Shown: positions 20,141-34,679 of the stretch, one piece after another | How the letters are laid out: the number at the start of each line of letters is the position of its first letter | How positions within the stretch are numbered: position 1 is the first letter of the stretch | Source of the DNA: Colletes latitarsis | Lineage: Eukaryota > Arthropoda > Insecta > Hymenoptera > Colletidae | Assembly: GCF_051014445.1 (NCBI RefSeq) | Contig: NW_027488369.1 | Coordinates: 12,542,001 to 12,606,000, forward strand | DNA length: 64,000 bases | Direction of reading: 5' to 3' | Notes under the pieces: model-generated | What the model was told of the DNA's origin: nothing | The model's input: the letters and a program-made list of their open reading frames with translations, nothing else | Database searches by the model: none | Position numbers and translations under genes: made by a program

Positions 20141-23100
20141 GATCCTGGTTTTTTTCTGGTTCGGATCACGTAGTAATGTGGTACCACACTGAAACAGTCG
20201 ATTAAACCTGGTTTCGATCAATATTTTAGAGAATAATTCATGTTAGGTCTGGGTTAGGTCTGGGATTTGCTCTCATGAGGCTCGTACTTTAGCATATTTC
20301 TCATACTTGATGGCCAGTTTCTAGGCTTTTTCTGGTTTGGATCAGGTAGTAACGTGGTACCACACTGAAACGGTCAATTATACCTGGTTTTGATGAATAT
20401 TTTAGGGGATAACGCAAGTTATGTCTGGGATAGGTCTGGGATTTGCCCTCATCAGGCTCAGACTTTCGCGTTTTTCACATACTTGTTGAACAGATCCTGG
20501 GTTTTTTCTGATTCGGATCACGTAGTAACGTGGTACCACACTGAAACAGTCGATTAAACCTGGTTTCGGTCAATATTTTTGAGGATAACGCAAGTTATGT
20601 CTGGGTTAGTTCTGGGATGTGCCATCATCAGGCTCATACTTTCGCATACTTCTCATTCTCGTTGGCCAGATCCTTTTCTTCCACTGGTTTGGATCACGTA
20701 GTGATGTGATGCCACACTGAAACAGTCAATTAATCCTGGTCTTGATAAATATTTTAGAGGATAACGCAAGTTATATTTGGGTAAGTTCTGGGATTTGCCC
20801 TCATCAGGCTCAGGCTTTCGCGTTTTTCACACACTTGTTGAACAGATCCTGGGTTTTTTCTGGTTTGGATCACGTAGAAATGTGTTACCACACTGAAACT
20901 GTCGATTGAACCTGGTTTCGATCAATATTTTAGAGAATAATTCATGTTAGGTCTGGGTTAGGTCTGGGATTTGACCTCATCAGGCTCAGACTTTCGCGTT
21001 TTTCACATACTTGTTGAACAGATCCTGGGCCTTTTCTGGTTTGGATCACGTAGTAATGTGCTGCCACACGGAAACATCCAATTAAACCTGGTCCTGATAA
21101 ATATTGTTGAGGATAACGCATGTTAGGTCTGGGTTAGGTCTAGGATTTGCCATCATCAGGCTCATACTTTCGCATACATCTCATTCTTGTTGGCCAGATC
21201 CTGGGCTTCCACTGGTTTGGATCACGTAGTGTTGTGATGCCACACTGAAACAGTCAATTAATCCTTGTCTTGATAAATATTTTAGAGGATAACGCAAGTT
21301 ATGTCTGGGTAAGTTCTCGGATTTGACCTCATCAGGCTCAGACTTTCGCGTTTTTCACATACTTGTTGAACAGACCCTGGGTTTTTTCTGCTTCGGATCA
21401 CGTAGTAATGTGGTACCACACTGAAACAGTCGATTAAACCTGGTTTCGATCAATATTTTAGAGAATAATTCATGTTAGGTCTGGGTTAGGTCTGGGATTT
21501 GCTCTCATGAGGCTCGTACTTTCGCATATTTCTCATACTTGATGGCCAGATTCTGGGCTTTTTCTGGTTTGGATCAGGTAGTAACGTGGTACCACACTGA
21601 AACAGTCGATTAAACCAGGTTTCGATCAATATTTTTGAGGATAACGCATGTTAGGTCTCGGTTAGATCTGGGATTTGCTCTCGTCAGGCTCTTACTTTCG
21701 CATATTTCTCATTCTTGATGGCTAGATCCTGGACTTTTTCTGGATTGGATCACGTAGTAATGTGGTACCACACTGAAACATTCAATTAAACCTGGTCTTG
21801 ATAAATATTTTAGAGGCTAACGTATGTTAGGTCTGGGTTAGGTCTAGGATTTGCCCTCATCATGGTCATACTTTCGCATTCTTCACATACTTTTTGAACA
21901 GATCCTGGGTGTTTTCTGGTTTGGATAACGTAGTAAGGTGTACCACACTGAAAGAGTCGATTATGCCTGGTTTCGGTCAATATTTTTGAGGATAACGCAT
22001 GTTAGGTCTAGGTTAGGTCTGGGATTTGCTCTCGCCAGGCTCATACTTACGCATTTTTCACATACTTGTTGAACTGATCCTCGGTTTTTTCTGGTTTGGA
22101 TCACGTAGTAATGTGGTATCACACTGAAACAGTCCATTAAACCTGGTTTCGATCAATATTTTTGAGCATATCGCATGTTAGGCCTAGGATAGGTCTGGGA
22201 TTTGCTCTCGTCGGGCTCATATTTACGCATTTTTCTCATTCTTGTTGGCCAGATCCTGGGCTTCCGCTGGCTTGGATCACGTAGTAATGAGATGCCACAC
22301 TGAAACAGTCAATTAATCCTGGTCTTGATAAATATTTTAGAGGATAACGCATGTTAGGTCTGGGTTAGGTCTAGGATTTGCTCTCATCAGGTTCATTCTT
22401 TCGCGTTTTTCACATACTTGTTGAACAGATCCAGGGTTTTTTCTGGTTCGGATCATGTAGTAATGTGCTACCACACTGAAATAGTCGATTAAACCTGGGT
22501 TCGATCAATATTTTTGAGGATAACGCATGTTAGGTCTAGGTTAGGCCTGGGATTTTCACTCACCAGACTCATACTTTCGCATTCTTCACAGATTTGTTGA
22601 ACGGATCCTGGGTTTCTTCTGGTTTGGATCACGTAGTAATGTGGTACCACACTGAAACATTCAAATAAACCTGGTCTTGACAAATATTTTGGAGGATAAC
22701 GCATGTTAGGTCTGGGTTTGGTCTAGGATTTGCCCTCATCAGGCGCATACTTTCGCATATATCTCATTCTTGTTGGCCAGATCCTGGGCCTCCACTGGTT
22801 TGGATCACGTAGTAATGTGATGCCACACTGAAACAGTCATTAATCCTGGTCTTGATAAATCTTTTAGAGGATAACGCAAGTTATGTCTGGGATACGTCTG
22901 GGATTTGCCCTCATCAGGCTCATACTTTCGCATTTTTCACATACTTGTTGAACAGATCCTGGGTTTTTTCTGGTTTGGATCACGTAGTAATGTGGTACCA
23001 CACTGAAACAGTCGAATACACCTGGTTTCGATCAATATTTTTGAGGATAACGCATGTTATGTCTAGGTTAGGTCTAGGATTTGCCCCCATCAGACTCTTA

Positions 23101-25846
23101 CTTTCGCATTCTTCACATACTTCTTGAACAGATCCTGGGTTTTTTCTGGTTTCGATCACGTAGTAATGTGGTACCACACTGAAGCAGACCATTAAACCTG
23201 GTTTCGATTATTATTTTAGAGGATCACACATGTTAGGTCTAGGTTATGTCTGGGATTTGCCCATCATCAGGGTCATACTTTCGCAGTTTTAACATACATG
23301 TTGACCTGATCGATGGTTTTTTCTGCTTTGGATCACGTAGCAAAGTGGTACCACACTGAAACAGTAAATTAAACCTGGTTTCGATCAGTATCTTAGAGGA
23401 TAACGCAAATTAGGTCTAGGTTAGGCCTGGGATTTGCCCTCATCAGGGTCATACTTTCGCATTCTTCACATACTTGTTGAACAGATCCTGGGTTTTTTCT
23501 GGTTCGGATCACGTAGTAATGTGGTACCACACTGAAACATTCAATTAAACCTGGTCTTGATAAATATTTTAGAGGATAACGTATGTTAGGTCTGGGTTAG
23601 GTCTAGGATTTGCCTTCATGAGGGTCATACTTTCGCAGTTTTAACATACATGTTGACCTGATCGATGGTTTTTTCTGCTTTGGATCACGTAGCAAAGTGG
23701 TACCACACTGAAACAGTAAATTAAACCTGGTTTCGATCAGTATCTTAGAGGATAACGCAAATTAGGTCTAGGTTAGGCCTGGGATTTGCCCTCATCAGGG
23801 TCATACTTTCGCGTTTTTCACATACTTGTTGAACAGATCCTGGGTTTTTTCTGGTTCGGATCACGTAGTAATGTGGTACCACACTGAAACATTCAATTAA
23901 ACCTGGTCTTGATAAATATTTTAGAGGATAACGCATGTTAGGTCTGGGTTAGGTCTAGGATTTGCCATCATCAGGCTCATACTTTCGCATACTTCTCATT
24001 CTTGTTGGCCAGATCCTGGGCTTCCACTGGTTTGGATCACGTAGTAATGTGATGCCACACTGAAACGGTCAATTAAACCTGGTTTTGATGAATATTTTAG
24101 GGGATAACGCAAGTTATGTCTGGGATAGGTCTGGGATTTGCCCTCATCAGGCTCATACTTTCGCGTTTTTCACATACTTGTTGAACTGATCCTCGGTTTT
24201 TTCTGGTTTGGATCACGTAGTAATGTGGTACCACACTGAAACATTCAATTAAACCAGGTTTCGATCAATATTTTTGAGGATAACGCATGTTAGGTCTCGG
24301 TTAGATCTGGGATTTGCTCTCGTCAGGCTCTTACTTTCGCATATTTCTCATTCTTGATGGCTAGATCCTGGACTTTTTCTGGATTGGATCACGTAGTAAT
24401 GTGGTACCACACTGAAACATTCAATTAAACCTGGTCTTGATAAATATTTTAGAGGCTAACGTATGTTAGGTCTGGGTTAGGTCTAGGATTTGCCATCATC
24501 AGGCTCATACTTTCGCATACTTCTCATTCTTGTTGGCCAGATCCTGGGCTTCCACTGGTTTGGATCACGTAGTGTTGTGATGCCACACTGAAACAGTCAA
24601 TTAATCCTTGTCTTGATAAATATTTTAGAGGATAACGCAAGTTATGTCTGGGTAAGTTCTCGGATTTGACCTCATCAGGCTCAGACTTTCGCGTTTTTCA
24701 CATACTTGTTGAACAGACCCTGGGTTTTTTCTGCTTCGGATCACGTAGTAATGTGGTACCACACTGAAACAGTCGATTAAACCTGGTTTCGATCAATATT
24801 TTAGAGAATAATTCATGTTAGGTCTGGGTTAGGTCTGGGATTTGCTCTCATGAGGTTCGTACCTTCGCATATTTCTCATACTTGATGGCCAGATTCTGGG
24901 CTTTTTCTGGTTTGGATCAGGTAGTAACGTGGTACCACACTGAAACAGTCGATTAAACCAGGTTTCGATCAATATTTTTGAGGATAACGCATGTTAGGTC
25001 TCGGTTAGATCTGGGATTTGTTCTCGTCAGGCTCTTACTTTCGCATATCTCTCATTCTTGATGGCTAGATCCTGGACTTTTTCTGGATTGGATCACGTAG
25101 TAATGTGGTACCACACTGAAACATTCAATTAAACCTGGTCTTGATAAATTTTTTAGAGGCTAACGTATGTTAGGTCTGGGTTAGGTCTAGGATTTGCCAT
25201 CATCAGGCTCATACTTTCGCATACTTCTCATTCTTGTTGGCCAGATCCTGGGCTTCCACTGGTTTGGATCACGTAGTGTTGTGATGCCACACTGAAACAG
25301 TCAATTAATCCTTGTCTTGATAAATATTTTAGAGGATAACGCAAGTTATGTCTGGGTAAGTTCTCGGATTTGACCTCATCAGGCTCAGACTTTCGCGTTT
25401 TTCACATACTTGTTGAACAGACCCTGGGTTTTTTCTGCTTCGGATCACGTAGTAATGTGGTACCACACTGAAACAGTCGATTAAACCTGGTTTTGATGAA
25501 TATTTTAGGGGATAACGCAAGTTATGTCTGGAATAGGTCTGGGATTTGCCCTCATCAGGGCCATACTTTCGCATTCTTCAGATACTTTTTGAACAGATCC
25601 TGGGTTTTTTCTGGTTTGGATAACGTAGTAAGGTGTACCACACTGAAAGAGTCGATTATGCCTGGTTTCGATCAATATTTTTGAGGATAACGCATGTTAG
25701 GTCTAGGTTAGGTCTGGGATTTGCTCTCGCCAGGCTCATACTTACGCATTTTTCACATACTTGTTGAACTGATCCTCGGTTTTTTCTGGTTTGGATCACG
25801 TAGCAATGTGGTATCACACTGAAACAGTCCATTAAACCTGGTTTCG
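17826..25846 (+). repeat. HOR H, copy 2
   Basis: Counterpart of 7290-15310 at +10536. If the 2453-bp duplication is removed, the two H copies sit 8083 bp apart, a direct tandem HOR. The match ends near 25846, where this copy reads gaggatgacacatg and the earlier one gaggataacacatg, followed by further differences. Confidence 0.85.
24254..24957 (+). repeat. 704-bp tetramer HOR unit, copy 3
   Basis: Equivalent of 13718-14421 inside HOR H copy 2, with gtgttg marks at 24572 and 25276 (704 apart). Confidence 0.87.
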
Positions 25847-27357
25847 ATCAATATTTTAGAGGATGACACATGTTAGGTCCAGGTTAGGCCTGGGATTTGC
25901 CCTTATCAGGTTCAGACTTTCGCGTTTTTCACATACTTGTTGAACAGATCCTGGGTTTTTTCTGGTTCGGATCACGTAGTAATGTGGTACCACACTGAAA
26001 CATTCAATTAAACCTGGTCTTGATAAATATTTTAGAGGATAACGCATGTTAGGTCTGGGTTAGGTCTAGGATTTGCTCTCATCAGGCTCATTCTTTCGCG
26101 TTTTTCACATACTTGTTGAACAGATCCAGGGTTTTTTCTGGTTCGGATCATGTAGTAATGTGCTACCACACTGAAATAGTCGATTAAACCTGGGTTCGAT
26201 CAATATTTTTGAGGATAACGCATGTTAGGTCTAGGTTAGGCCTGGGATTTTCACTCACCAGACTCATACTTTCGCATTCTTCACAGATTTGTTGAACGGA
26301 TCCTGGGTTTCTTCTGGTTTGGATCACGTAGTAATGTGGTACCACACTGAAACATTCAAATAAACCTGGTCTTGACAAATATTTTGGAGGGTAACGCATG
26401 TTAGGTCTGGGTTTGGTCTAGGATTTGCCCTCATCAGGCGCATACTTTCGCATATATCTCATTCTTGTTGGCCAGATCCTGGGCTTCCACTGGTTTGGAT
26501 CACGTAGTAATGTGATGCCACACTGAAACAGTCATTAATCCTGGTCTTGATAAATCTTTTAGAGGATAACGCAAGTTATGTCTGGGATACGTCTGGGATT
26601 TGCCCTCATCAGGCTCATACTTTCGCATTTTTCACATACTTGTTGAACAGATCCTGGGTTTTTTCTGGTTTGGATCTCGTAGTAATGTGGTACCACACTG
26701 AAACAGTCGAATACACCTGGTTTCGATCAATATTTTTGAGGATAACGCATGTTATGTCTAGGTTAGGTCTAGGATTTGCCCCCATCAGACTCTTACTTTC
26801 GCATTCTTCACATACTTCTTGAACAGATCCTGGGTTTTTTCTGGTTTCGATCACGTAGTAATGTGGTACCACACTGAAGCAGACCATTAAACCTGGTTTC
26901 GATTATTATTTTAGAGGATCACACATGTTAGGCCTAGGTTATGTCTGGGATTTGCCCATCATCAGGGTCATACTTTCGCAGTTTTAACATACATGTTGAC
27001 CTGATCGATGGTTTTTTCTGCTTTGGATCACGTAGCAAAGTGGTACCACACTGAAACAGTAAATTAAACCTGGTTTCGATCAGTATCTTAGAGGACAAGG
27101 CAAGTTAGGTCTGGGATAGGTCTGGGATTTGCCCTCATCAGGGTCATACTTTCGCGTTTTTCATATACTTGTTGAACAGATCCTGGACTTCCAATGGTTT
27201 GGATCACGTAGTAATGTGATGCCACACTGAAACAGTCAATTAATCCTGGTCTTGATAAATATTTTAGAGGACAGCGCAAGTTAGGTCTGGGATAGGTCTG
27301 GGATTTGCGCTCATCAGGCTCGCACTTTCGCATATTTCTCATACTTGATGGCCAGAT
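25590..27357 (+). repeat. HOR segment E, partial copy 2
   Basis: Matches about 4507-6274 at offset 21083 and 28405-30172 at offset 2815 (16 monomers). It ends in a mixed string, gatggccagatcctgggttttttctgg, where E copies 1 and 3 read gatggccagattctgggc; this is a likely junction near 27357. Confidence 0.82.
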
Positions 27358-27420
27358 CCTGGGTTTTTTCTGGTTTGGATCACGTAGTAATGTGGTACCA
27401 CACTGAAACATTCAATTAAA

Positions 27421-30206
27421 CCAGGTTTCGATCAATATTTTTGAGGATAACGCATGTTAGGTCTCGGTTAGATCTGGGATTTGCTCTCGTCAGGCTCTTA
27501 CTTTCGCATATTTCTCATTCTTGATGGCTAGATCCTGGACTTTTTCTGGATTGGATCACGTAGTAATGTGGTACCACACTGAAACATTCAATTAAACCTG
27601 GTCTTGATAAATATTTTAGAGGCTAACGTATGTTAGGTCTGGGTTAGGTCTAGGATTTGCCATCATCAGGCTCATACTTTCGCATACTTCTCATTCTTGT
27701 TGGCCAGATCCTGGGCTTCCACTGGTTTGGATCACGTAGTGTTGTGATGCCACACTGAAACAGTCAATTAATCCTTGTCTTGATAAATATTTTAGAGGAT
27801 AACGCAAGTTATGTCTGGGTAAGTTCTCGGATTTGACCTCATCAGGCTCAGACTTTCGCGTTTTTCACATACTTGTTGAACAGACCCTGGGTTTTTTCTG
27901 CTTCGGATCACGTAGTAATGTGGTACCACACTGAAACAGTCGATTAAACCTGGTTTCGATCAATATTTTAGAGAATAATTCATGTTAGGTCTGGGTTAGG
28001 TCTGGGATTTGCTCTCATGAGGCTCGTACTTTCGCATATTTCTCATACTTGATGGCCAGATTCTGGGCTTTTTCTGGTTTGGATCAGGTAGTAACGTGGT
28101 ACCACACTGAAACAGTCGATTAAACCAGGTTTCGATCAATATTTTTGAGGATAACGCATGTTAGGTCTCGGTTAGCTCTGGGATTTGCTCTCGTCAGGCT
28201 CTTACTTTCGCATATTTCTCATTCTTGATGGCTAGATCCTGGACTTTTTCTGGATTGGATCACGTAGTAATGTGGTACCACACTGAAACATTCAATTAAA
28301 CCTGGTCTTGATAAATATTTTAGAGGCTAACGTATGTTAGGTCTGGGTTAGTTCTAGGATTTGCCCTCATCAGGGTCATACTTTCGCATTCTTCACATAC
28401 TTTTTGAACAGATCCTGGGTTTTTTCCGGTTTGAATAACGTAGTAAGGTGTACCACACTGAAAGAGTCGATTATGCCTGGTTTCGATCAATATTTTTGAG
28501 GATAACGCATGTTAGGTCCAGGTTAGGTCTGGGATTTGCTCTCGCCAGGCTCATACTTACGCATTTTTCACATACTTGTTGAACTGATCCTCGGTTTTTT
28601 CTGGTGTGGATCACGTAGCAATGTGGTATCACACTGAAACAGTCCATTAAACCTGGTTTCGATCAATATTTTAGAGGATGACACATGTTAGGTCCAGGTT
28701 AGGCCTGGGATTTGCCCTTATCAGGTTCAGACTTTCGCGTTTTTCACATACTTGTTGAACAGATCCTGGGTTTTTTCTGGTTCGGATCACGTAGTAATGT
28801 GGTACCACACTGAAACATTCAATTAAACCTGGTCTTGATAAATATTTTAGAGGATAACGCATGTTAGGTCTGGGTTAGGTCTAGGATTTGCACTCATCAG
28901 GCTCATTCTTTCGCGTTTTTCACATACTTGTTGAACAGATCCAGGGTTTTTTCTGGTTCGGATCATGTAGTAATGTGCTACCACACTGAAATAGTCGATT
29001 AAACCTGGGTTCGATCAATATTTTTGAGGATAACGCATGTTAGGTCTAGGTTAGGCCTGGGATTTTCACTCACCAGACTCATACTTTCGCATTCTTCACA
29101 GATTTGTTGAACGGATCCTGGGTTTCTTCTGGTTTGGATCACGTAGTAATGTGGTACCACACTGAAACATTCAAATAAACCTGGCCTTGACAAATATTTT
29201 GGAGGATAACGCATGTTAGGTCTGGGTTTGGTCTAGGATTTGCCCTCATCAGGCGCATACTTTCGCATATATCTCATTCTTGTTGGCCAGATCCTGGGCT
29301 TCCACTGGTTTGGATCACGTAGTAATGTGATGCCACACTGAAACAGTCATTAATCCTGGTCTTGATAAATCTTTTAGAGGATAACGTAAGTTATGTCTGG
29401 GATACGTCTGGGATTTGCCCTCATCAGGCTCATACTTTCGCATTTTTCACATACTTGTTGAACAGATCCTGGGTTTTTTCTGGTTTGGATCTCGTAGTAA
29501 TGTGGTACCACACTGAAACAGTCGAATACACCTGGTTTCGATCAATATTTTTGAGGATAACGCATGTTATGTCTAGGTTAGGTCTAGGATTTGCCCCCAT
29601 CAGACTCTTACTTTCGCATTCTTCACATACTTCTTGAACAGATCCTGGGTTTTTTCTGGTTTCGATCACGTAGTAATGTGGTACCACACTGAAGCAGACC
29701 ATTAAACCTGGTTTCGATTATTATTTTAGAGGATCACACATGTTAGGTCTAGGTTATGTCTGGGATTTGCCCATCATCAGGGTCATACTTTCGCAGTTTT
29801 AACATACATGTTGACCTGATCGATGGTTTTTTCTGCTTTGGATCACGTAGCAAAGTGGTACCACACTGAAACAGTAAATTAAACCTGGTTTCGATCAGTA
29901 TCTTAGAGGACAAGGCAAGTTAGGTCTGGGATAGGTCTGGGATTTGCCCTCATCAGGGTCATACTTCCGCGTTTTTCATATACTTGTTGAACAGATCCTG
30001 GACTTCCAATGGTTTGGATCACGTAGTAATGTGATGCCACACTGAAACAGTCAATTAATCCTGGTCTTGATAAATATTTTAGAGGACAGCGCAAGTTAGG
30101 TCTGGGATAGGTCTGGGATTTGCGCTCATCAGGCTCGCACTTTCGCATATTTCTCATACTTGATGGCCAGATTCTGGGCTTTTTCTGGTTTGGATAACGT
30201 AGTAAT
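27421..30206 (+). repeat. HOR segment E, copy 3, with tetramer copy 4 at 27421-28124
   Basis: Full-length partner of 3523-6308 at offset 23898. It continues without a break into the 30.2-31.3 kb block; that composite 27.42-31.33 kb string recurs at 52.93-56.66 kb. Confidence 0.85.
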
Positions 30207-31335
30207 GTGGTACCACACTGAAACAGTCGAATAAGCCTGGTTTCGATCAATATTTTTGAGGATAACGCATGTTAGGTCTAGGTTAGGTCTGGGATTTACT
30301 CTCGTCAGGCTCATACTTTCGCATATTTCCCATTCTTGTTGGCCAGATGCTGGGCTTCCACTGGTTTGGATCACGTAGTAATGTGATGCCACACTGAAAC
30401 AGCCAATTAATCCTGGTCTTGATAAATATTTTAGAGGATAACCCATGTTAGGTCTGGGTTAGGTCTAGGATTTGCCCTCATCAGGCTCATTCTGTCGCAT
30501 ATTTCTCATACTTGATGGCCAGATTCTGGGCTTTTTCTGGTTTGGATAACGTAGTAATGTGGTACCACACTGAAACAGTCGAATAAGCCTGGTTTCGATC
30601 AATATTTTTGAGGATAACGCATGTTAGGTCCAGGTTAGGTCTAGGATTTGCTCTCTTTAGGCTCATACTTTCGCATATTTCTCATTCTTGTTGGCCAGAT
30701 CCTGGGCTACCACTGGTCTGGATCACGTAGTAATGTGATGCCACACTGAAACAGTCAATTAATCCTGGTCTTGATAAATATTTTAGAGGATAACGCATGT
30801 TAGGTTTGGGTTAGGTCTAGGATTTGCCCTCATCAGGCTCATACATTCGCATATTTCTCATACTTCATGGCTAGATCCTGGACTTTTTCTGGTTTGGATA
30901 ACGTAGTAATGTGGTACCACACTGAAGCAGTCGATTAAACCTGGTTTCGAACAATATTTTTTAGGATAACGAATGTTAGGTCTAGGTTAGGTCTGGGATT
31001 TACTCTCGTCAGGCTCATACTTGCGCATATTTCTCATTCTTGTTGGCCAGATCCTGGGCTTCCACTGGACTGGATCACGTAGTAATGTGGTGCCACACTG
31101 AAACAGTCAATTAAACCTGGCCTTGATAAATATTTTAGAGGATAACGCATGTTAGGTCTGGGTTAGGTCTAGGATTTGCCCTCATCAGGCTCATACGTTC
31201 GCATTTCTCACATACTTGTTGAACAGATCCCTGGCTTTTTCTGGTTTCGATAACGTTGTAAAGTGTTACCACACTGCCACAGTCGATTAAGCCCGGTTTC
31301 GATCAATATTTTAGAGGATAACGCAAGTTTGGTCT
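30207..31335 (+). repeat. HOR segment R, copy 0
   Basis: Matches about 55538-56666 at offset 25331. Marks include gaaacagccaattaatcc, gctctctttaggctc, gggctaccactggtctgg, cattcgcatatttctcatac with ttcatggct, and aagtgttaccacactgccac. Copies R2 and R3 lie near 59.4 and 62.6 kb. Confidence 0.84.
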
Positions 31336-31359
31336 GGGATAGGTCTGGGATTTGCCCTC

Positions 31360-32061
31360 ATCAGGGTCATACTTTCGTAGTTTTAACATATATGTTGACC
31401 TGATCGAGGGCTTTTCCTGCTCTGGATCACGTAGTAAAGTGGTACCACACTAAAACAGTCGATTAAACCTGGTTTCGTTCAATATTTTAGAGGATAACGC
31501 AAGTTATGTCTGGGTTAGTTCTGGGATTTGCCCTCATCAGGCTCAGACTTTCGCGTTTTTCGCACACTTGTTCAACAGATCCTGGGTGTTTCTGGCTTGG
31601 ATCACGCAGTTATGTGGTACCACACTGAAGCAGACCATTAAACCTGGTTTCGATTATTATTTTAGAGGATGACACATGTTACGTCTTGGTTAGGTCTGAG
31701 ATTTGTCCTCATCAGGGTCATACTTTCGTAGTTTTAACATATATGTTGACCTGATCGAGGGTTTTTCCTGCTCTGGATCACGTAGTAAAGTGGTACCACA
31801 CTAAAACAGTCGATTAAACCTGGTTTCGTTCAATATTTTAGAGGATAACGCAAGTTATGTCTGGGTTAGTTCTGGGATTTGCCCTCATCAGGCTCAGACT
31901 TTCGCGTTTTTCGCACACTTGTTCAACAGATCCTGGGTGTTTCTGGTTTGGATCACGTAGTAATGTGGTACCACACTGAAACAGTCGATTAAACCTGGTT
32001 TCGATCAATATTTTAGAGAATAATTCATGTTAGGTCTGGGTTAGTTCTGGGATTTGCTCTC
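31360..32061 (+). repeat. 351-bp dimer tandem duplication
   Basis: actttcgtagttttaacat occurs at 31371 and 31722, and cgcacacttgttcaacag at 31561 and 31912, both 351 apart. Each copy carries a shortened gggtgtttctgg tract in place of gggttttttctgg, which explains 351 rather than 352. Edges are approximate. Confidence 0.8.
31385..31396. other. Perfect palindrome AACATATATGTT in a class-C monomer
   Basis: Same position in the monomer as the 8015 palindrome but with AT at the centre. Also at 31736-31747, 56716-56727, 60763-60774 and 61115-61126, all in R-related segments. Confidence 0.85.
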
Positions 32062-34668
32062 GTCAGGCTCATACCTTCGCATATTTCTCATTCTTGTTGG
32101 CCAGATCCTGGGCTTCAACTGGTTTGGATCACGTAGTAATGTGATGACACACTGAAACAGTCAATTAATCCTGGTCTTGATAAATATTCTAGTGGAAAAC
32201 GCATGATTGGTCTGGGTTAAGTCTAGGATTTGCCCTCATCAGGCTCATTCTTTCGCGTTTTTCACATACTTGTTGAACAGATCCTGGATTTTTTTTGGTT
32301 CGGATCACGTAGTAATGTGCTACCACACTGAAACAGTCGACTAAACCTGGTTTCGATCAATATTTTTGAGGATAACGCATGTTAGGTCTGGGTTAGGCCT
32401 GGGATTTTCACTCACCAGACTCATACTTTCGCATTCTTCACATACTTGTTGAACGGATCCTGGGTTTCTTCTGGTTCGGATCACGTTGTAAAGTGTTACC
32501 ACACTGAAACGGTCAATTAAACCTGGTTTTGAAGAACTTTTTAGGGGATAACGCAAGTTATGTCTGGGATAGGTCTGGGATTTGCCCTCATCAGGCTCAT
32601 ACATTCGCGTTTTTCACATACTTGTTGAACTGATCCTCGGTTTTTTCTGGTTTGGATCACGTAGTAACGTGGTACCACACTGAAACAGTCCATTAAACCT
32701 GGTTTCGATCAATATTTTTGAGGATAACGCATGTTAGGTCTAGGTTAGGTCTGGGATTTGCTCTCGTCAGGCTCTTACGTTCGCATATTTCTCATTCTTG
32801 ATGGCTAGATCCTGGACTTTTTCTGGATTGGATCACGTAGTAATGTGGTACCACACTGAAACAGTCAACTAAACCTGGTCTTGATAAATATTTTATAGGA
32901 TAACGCAAGTTAGGTCTGCGACAGGACTGGGATTTGCCCTCATCAGGATCATATTTTCGCGTTTTTCACATACTTGATGGCCAGATTCTAGGCTATTTCT
33001 GGTTTGAATCACGTAGTAACGTGGTACCACTCTGAAACAGTCGATTAAACCTGGTTTCGATCAATATTTTTGAGGATAACACATGTTAGGTCCAGGTTAG
33101 GCCTGGGGTTTGCCCTTATCAGGCTCAGACTTTCGCGTTTTTCACATACTTGTTGAACAGAACCTGGGTTTTTTCTGGTTTGGATCACGTAGTAATGTGG
33201 TACCACACTGAAACAGTCCATTAAAGATGGTTACGATCAATATTTTAGAGGATAACACATGTTAGGTCCAGGTTAGGCCTGGGATTTGGCCTTATCAGGC
33301 TCAGACTTTCGCGTTTTTCACACACTTGTTGAACAGATCCTGGGTTTTTTCTGGTTCGGATCACGTAGTAATGTGGTACCACACTGAAACAGTCGATTAA
33401 ACCTGGTTTCGATCAATATTTTTGAGGATAACGCATGTTAGGTCTAGGTTAGTTCTGGGATTTGCTCTCGTCAGGCTCTTACTTTCGCATATTTCTGATT
33501 CTTGATGGCTAGATCCTGGACTCTTTATGGATTGGATCACGTAGTAATGTGGTACCACACTGAAACAGTCATTTAAACCTGGTTTCCATGAATATTTTAG
33601 ACGACAACGCAAGTTAGGTCTGGGATAGGTCTGGGATTTGCCCTCATCAGGGTCATACTTTCGCATTTTTCACATACTTGTTGAACAGATCCAGGGTTTT
33701 TTCTGGGTTGGATCACGCAGTAATGTGGCTCCACACTGGTACAGTCCACTCAACCTGGTTTCGGTCAATATTTTTGAGGATAACGCATGTTAGGTCTAGG
33801 TTAGGTCTGGGATTTGCTCTCGTCAGGCTCAGACTTTCGCGTTTTTCACATACTTGTTGAACAGATCCTGGGCTTTTTCTGGTTTGGATCACGTAGTAAT
33901 GTGGTGCCACACGGGTACATCCAATTAAACCTGGTCCTGATAAATATTTTAGAGGATAACGCATGTTAGGTCTGGGTTAGGTCTAGGATTTGCCATCATC
34001 AGGCTTATACTTCCGCATACTTCTCATTCTTGTTGGCCAGATCCTGGGCTTCCACTGGTTTGGATCACGTAGTAATGTGGTATCGCACTGAATCAGTCCA
34101 TTAAACCTGGTTTCGATCAATATTTTATAGGATAACGCAAGTTAGGTCTGGGATAGGTCTGGGATCTGACCTCATCAGAGTCATACTTTCGCTTTTTTCG
34201 CATACTTCTTGAACAGATCCAGGGTTTTTTCTGATTTCGATCACGTAGTAATGTGGTACCACACTGAAACAGTCCATTAAACCTGGTTTCGATCAATATT
34301 TTAGAGGATAACACATGTTAGGTCTAGGTTAGGCCTGGGATTTGCCCTCATCAGACTCATACTTTCGCATTCTTCACATACTTGTTGAACAGATCCTGGG
34401 TTTTTTCTGGTTTGGATCTCGTAGTAATGTGGTACCACACTGAAACATTCAATTAAACTTGATCTTGTAAAATATTTTAGAGGATAACGCATGTTAGGTC
34501 TGGGTTAGGTCTAGTATTTGCCCTCATCAGGCTCATTCTTTTGCATATTTCTCATACTTGTTGGCTAGATCCTGGGCTTTTCTAGATTGGATCACGTAGT
34601 AATGTCGTACCACACAGAAACCGTCAATTAAACCTGGTTTCCGTCAATATTTTAGCGGATAACACATG

Positions 34669-34679
34669 TTAGGTCTAGG
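34669..34679 (+). repeat. Independent loss of one 11-bp unit
   Basis: The monomer starting at 34633 is 165 bp, with one ttaggtctagg between aacacatg and atttgcc. Flanks and unit sequence differ from the 8134 event, so this is a separate deletion of the same size at the same place. Confidence 0.86.

Noticed and set aside
27358..28404. Simple adjacent tandem duplication with 2815-bp period
   Set aside because: 25590-27357 and 28405-30172 do match at 2815, but the intervening 1.05 kb (containing the tetramer) is not part of the first copy, so it is an overlapping re-use of segment E rather than a clean tandem pair.
31292..31310. CENP-B box on the minus strand in cccggtttcgatcaat
   Set aside because: Only part of the essential pattern fits. 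The half corresponding to CGAA reads tcaa, and the cccgg variant is limited to a few R-type monomers. On the plus strand, ttcggatcacg matches only the first half of the box.
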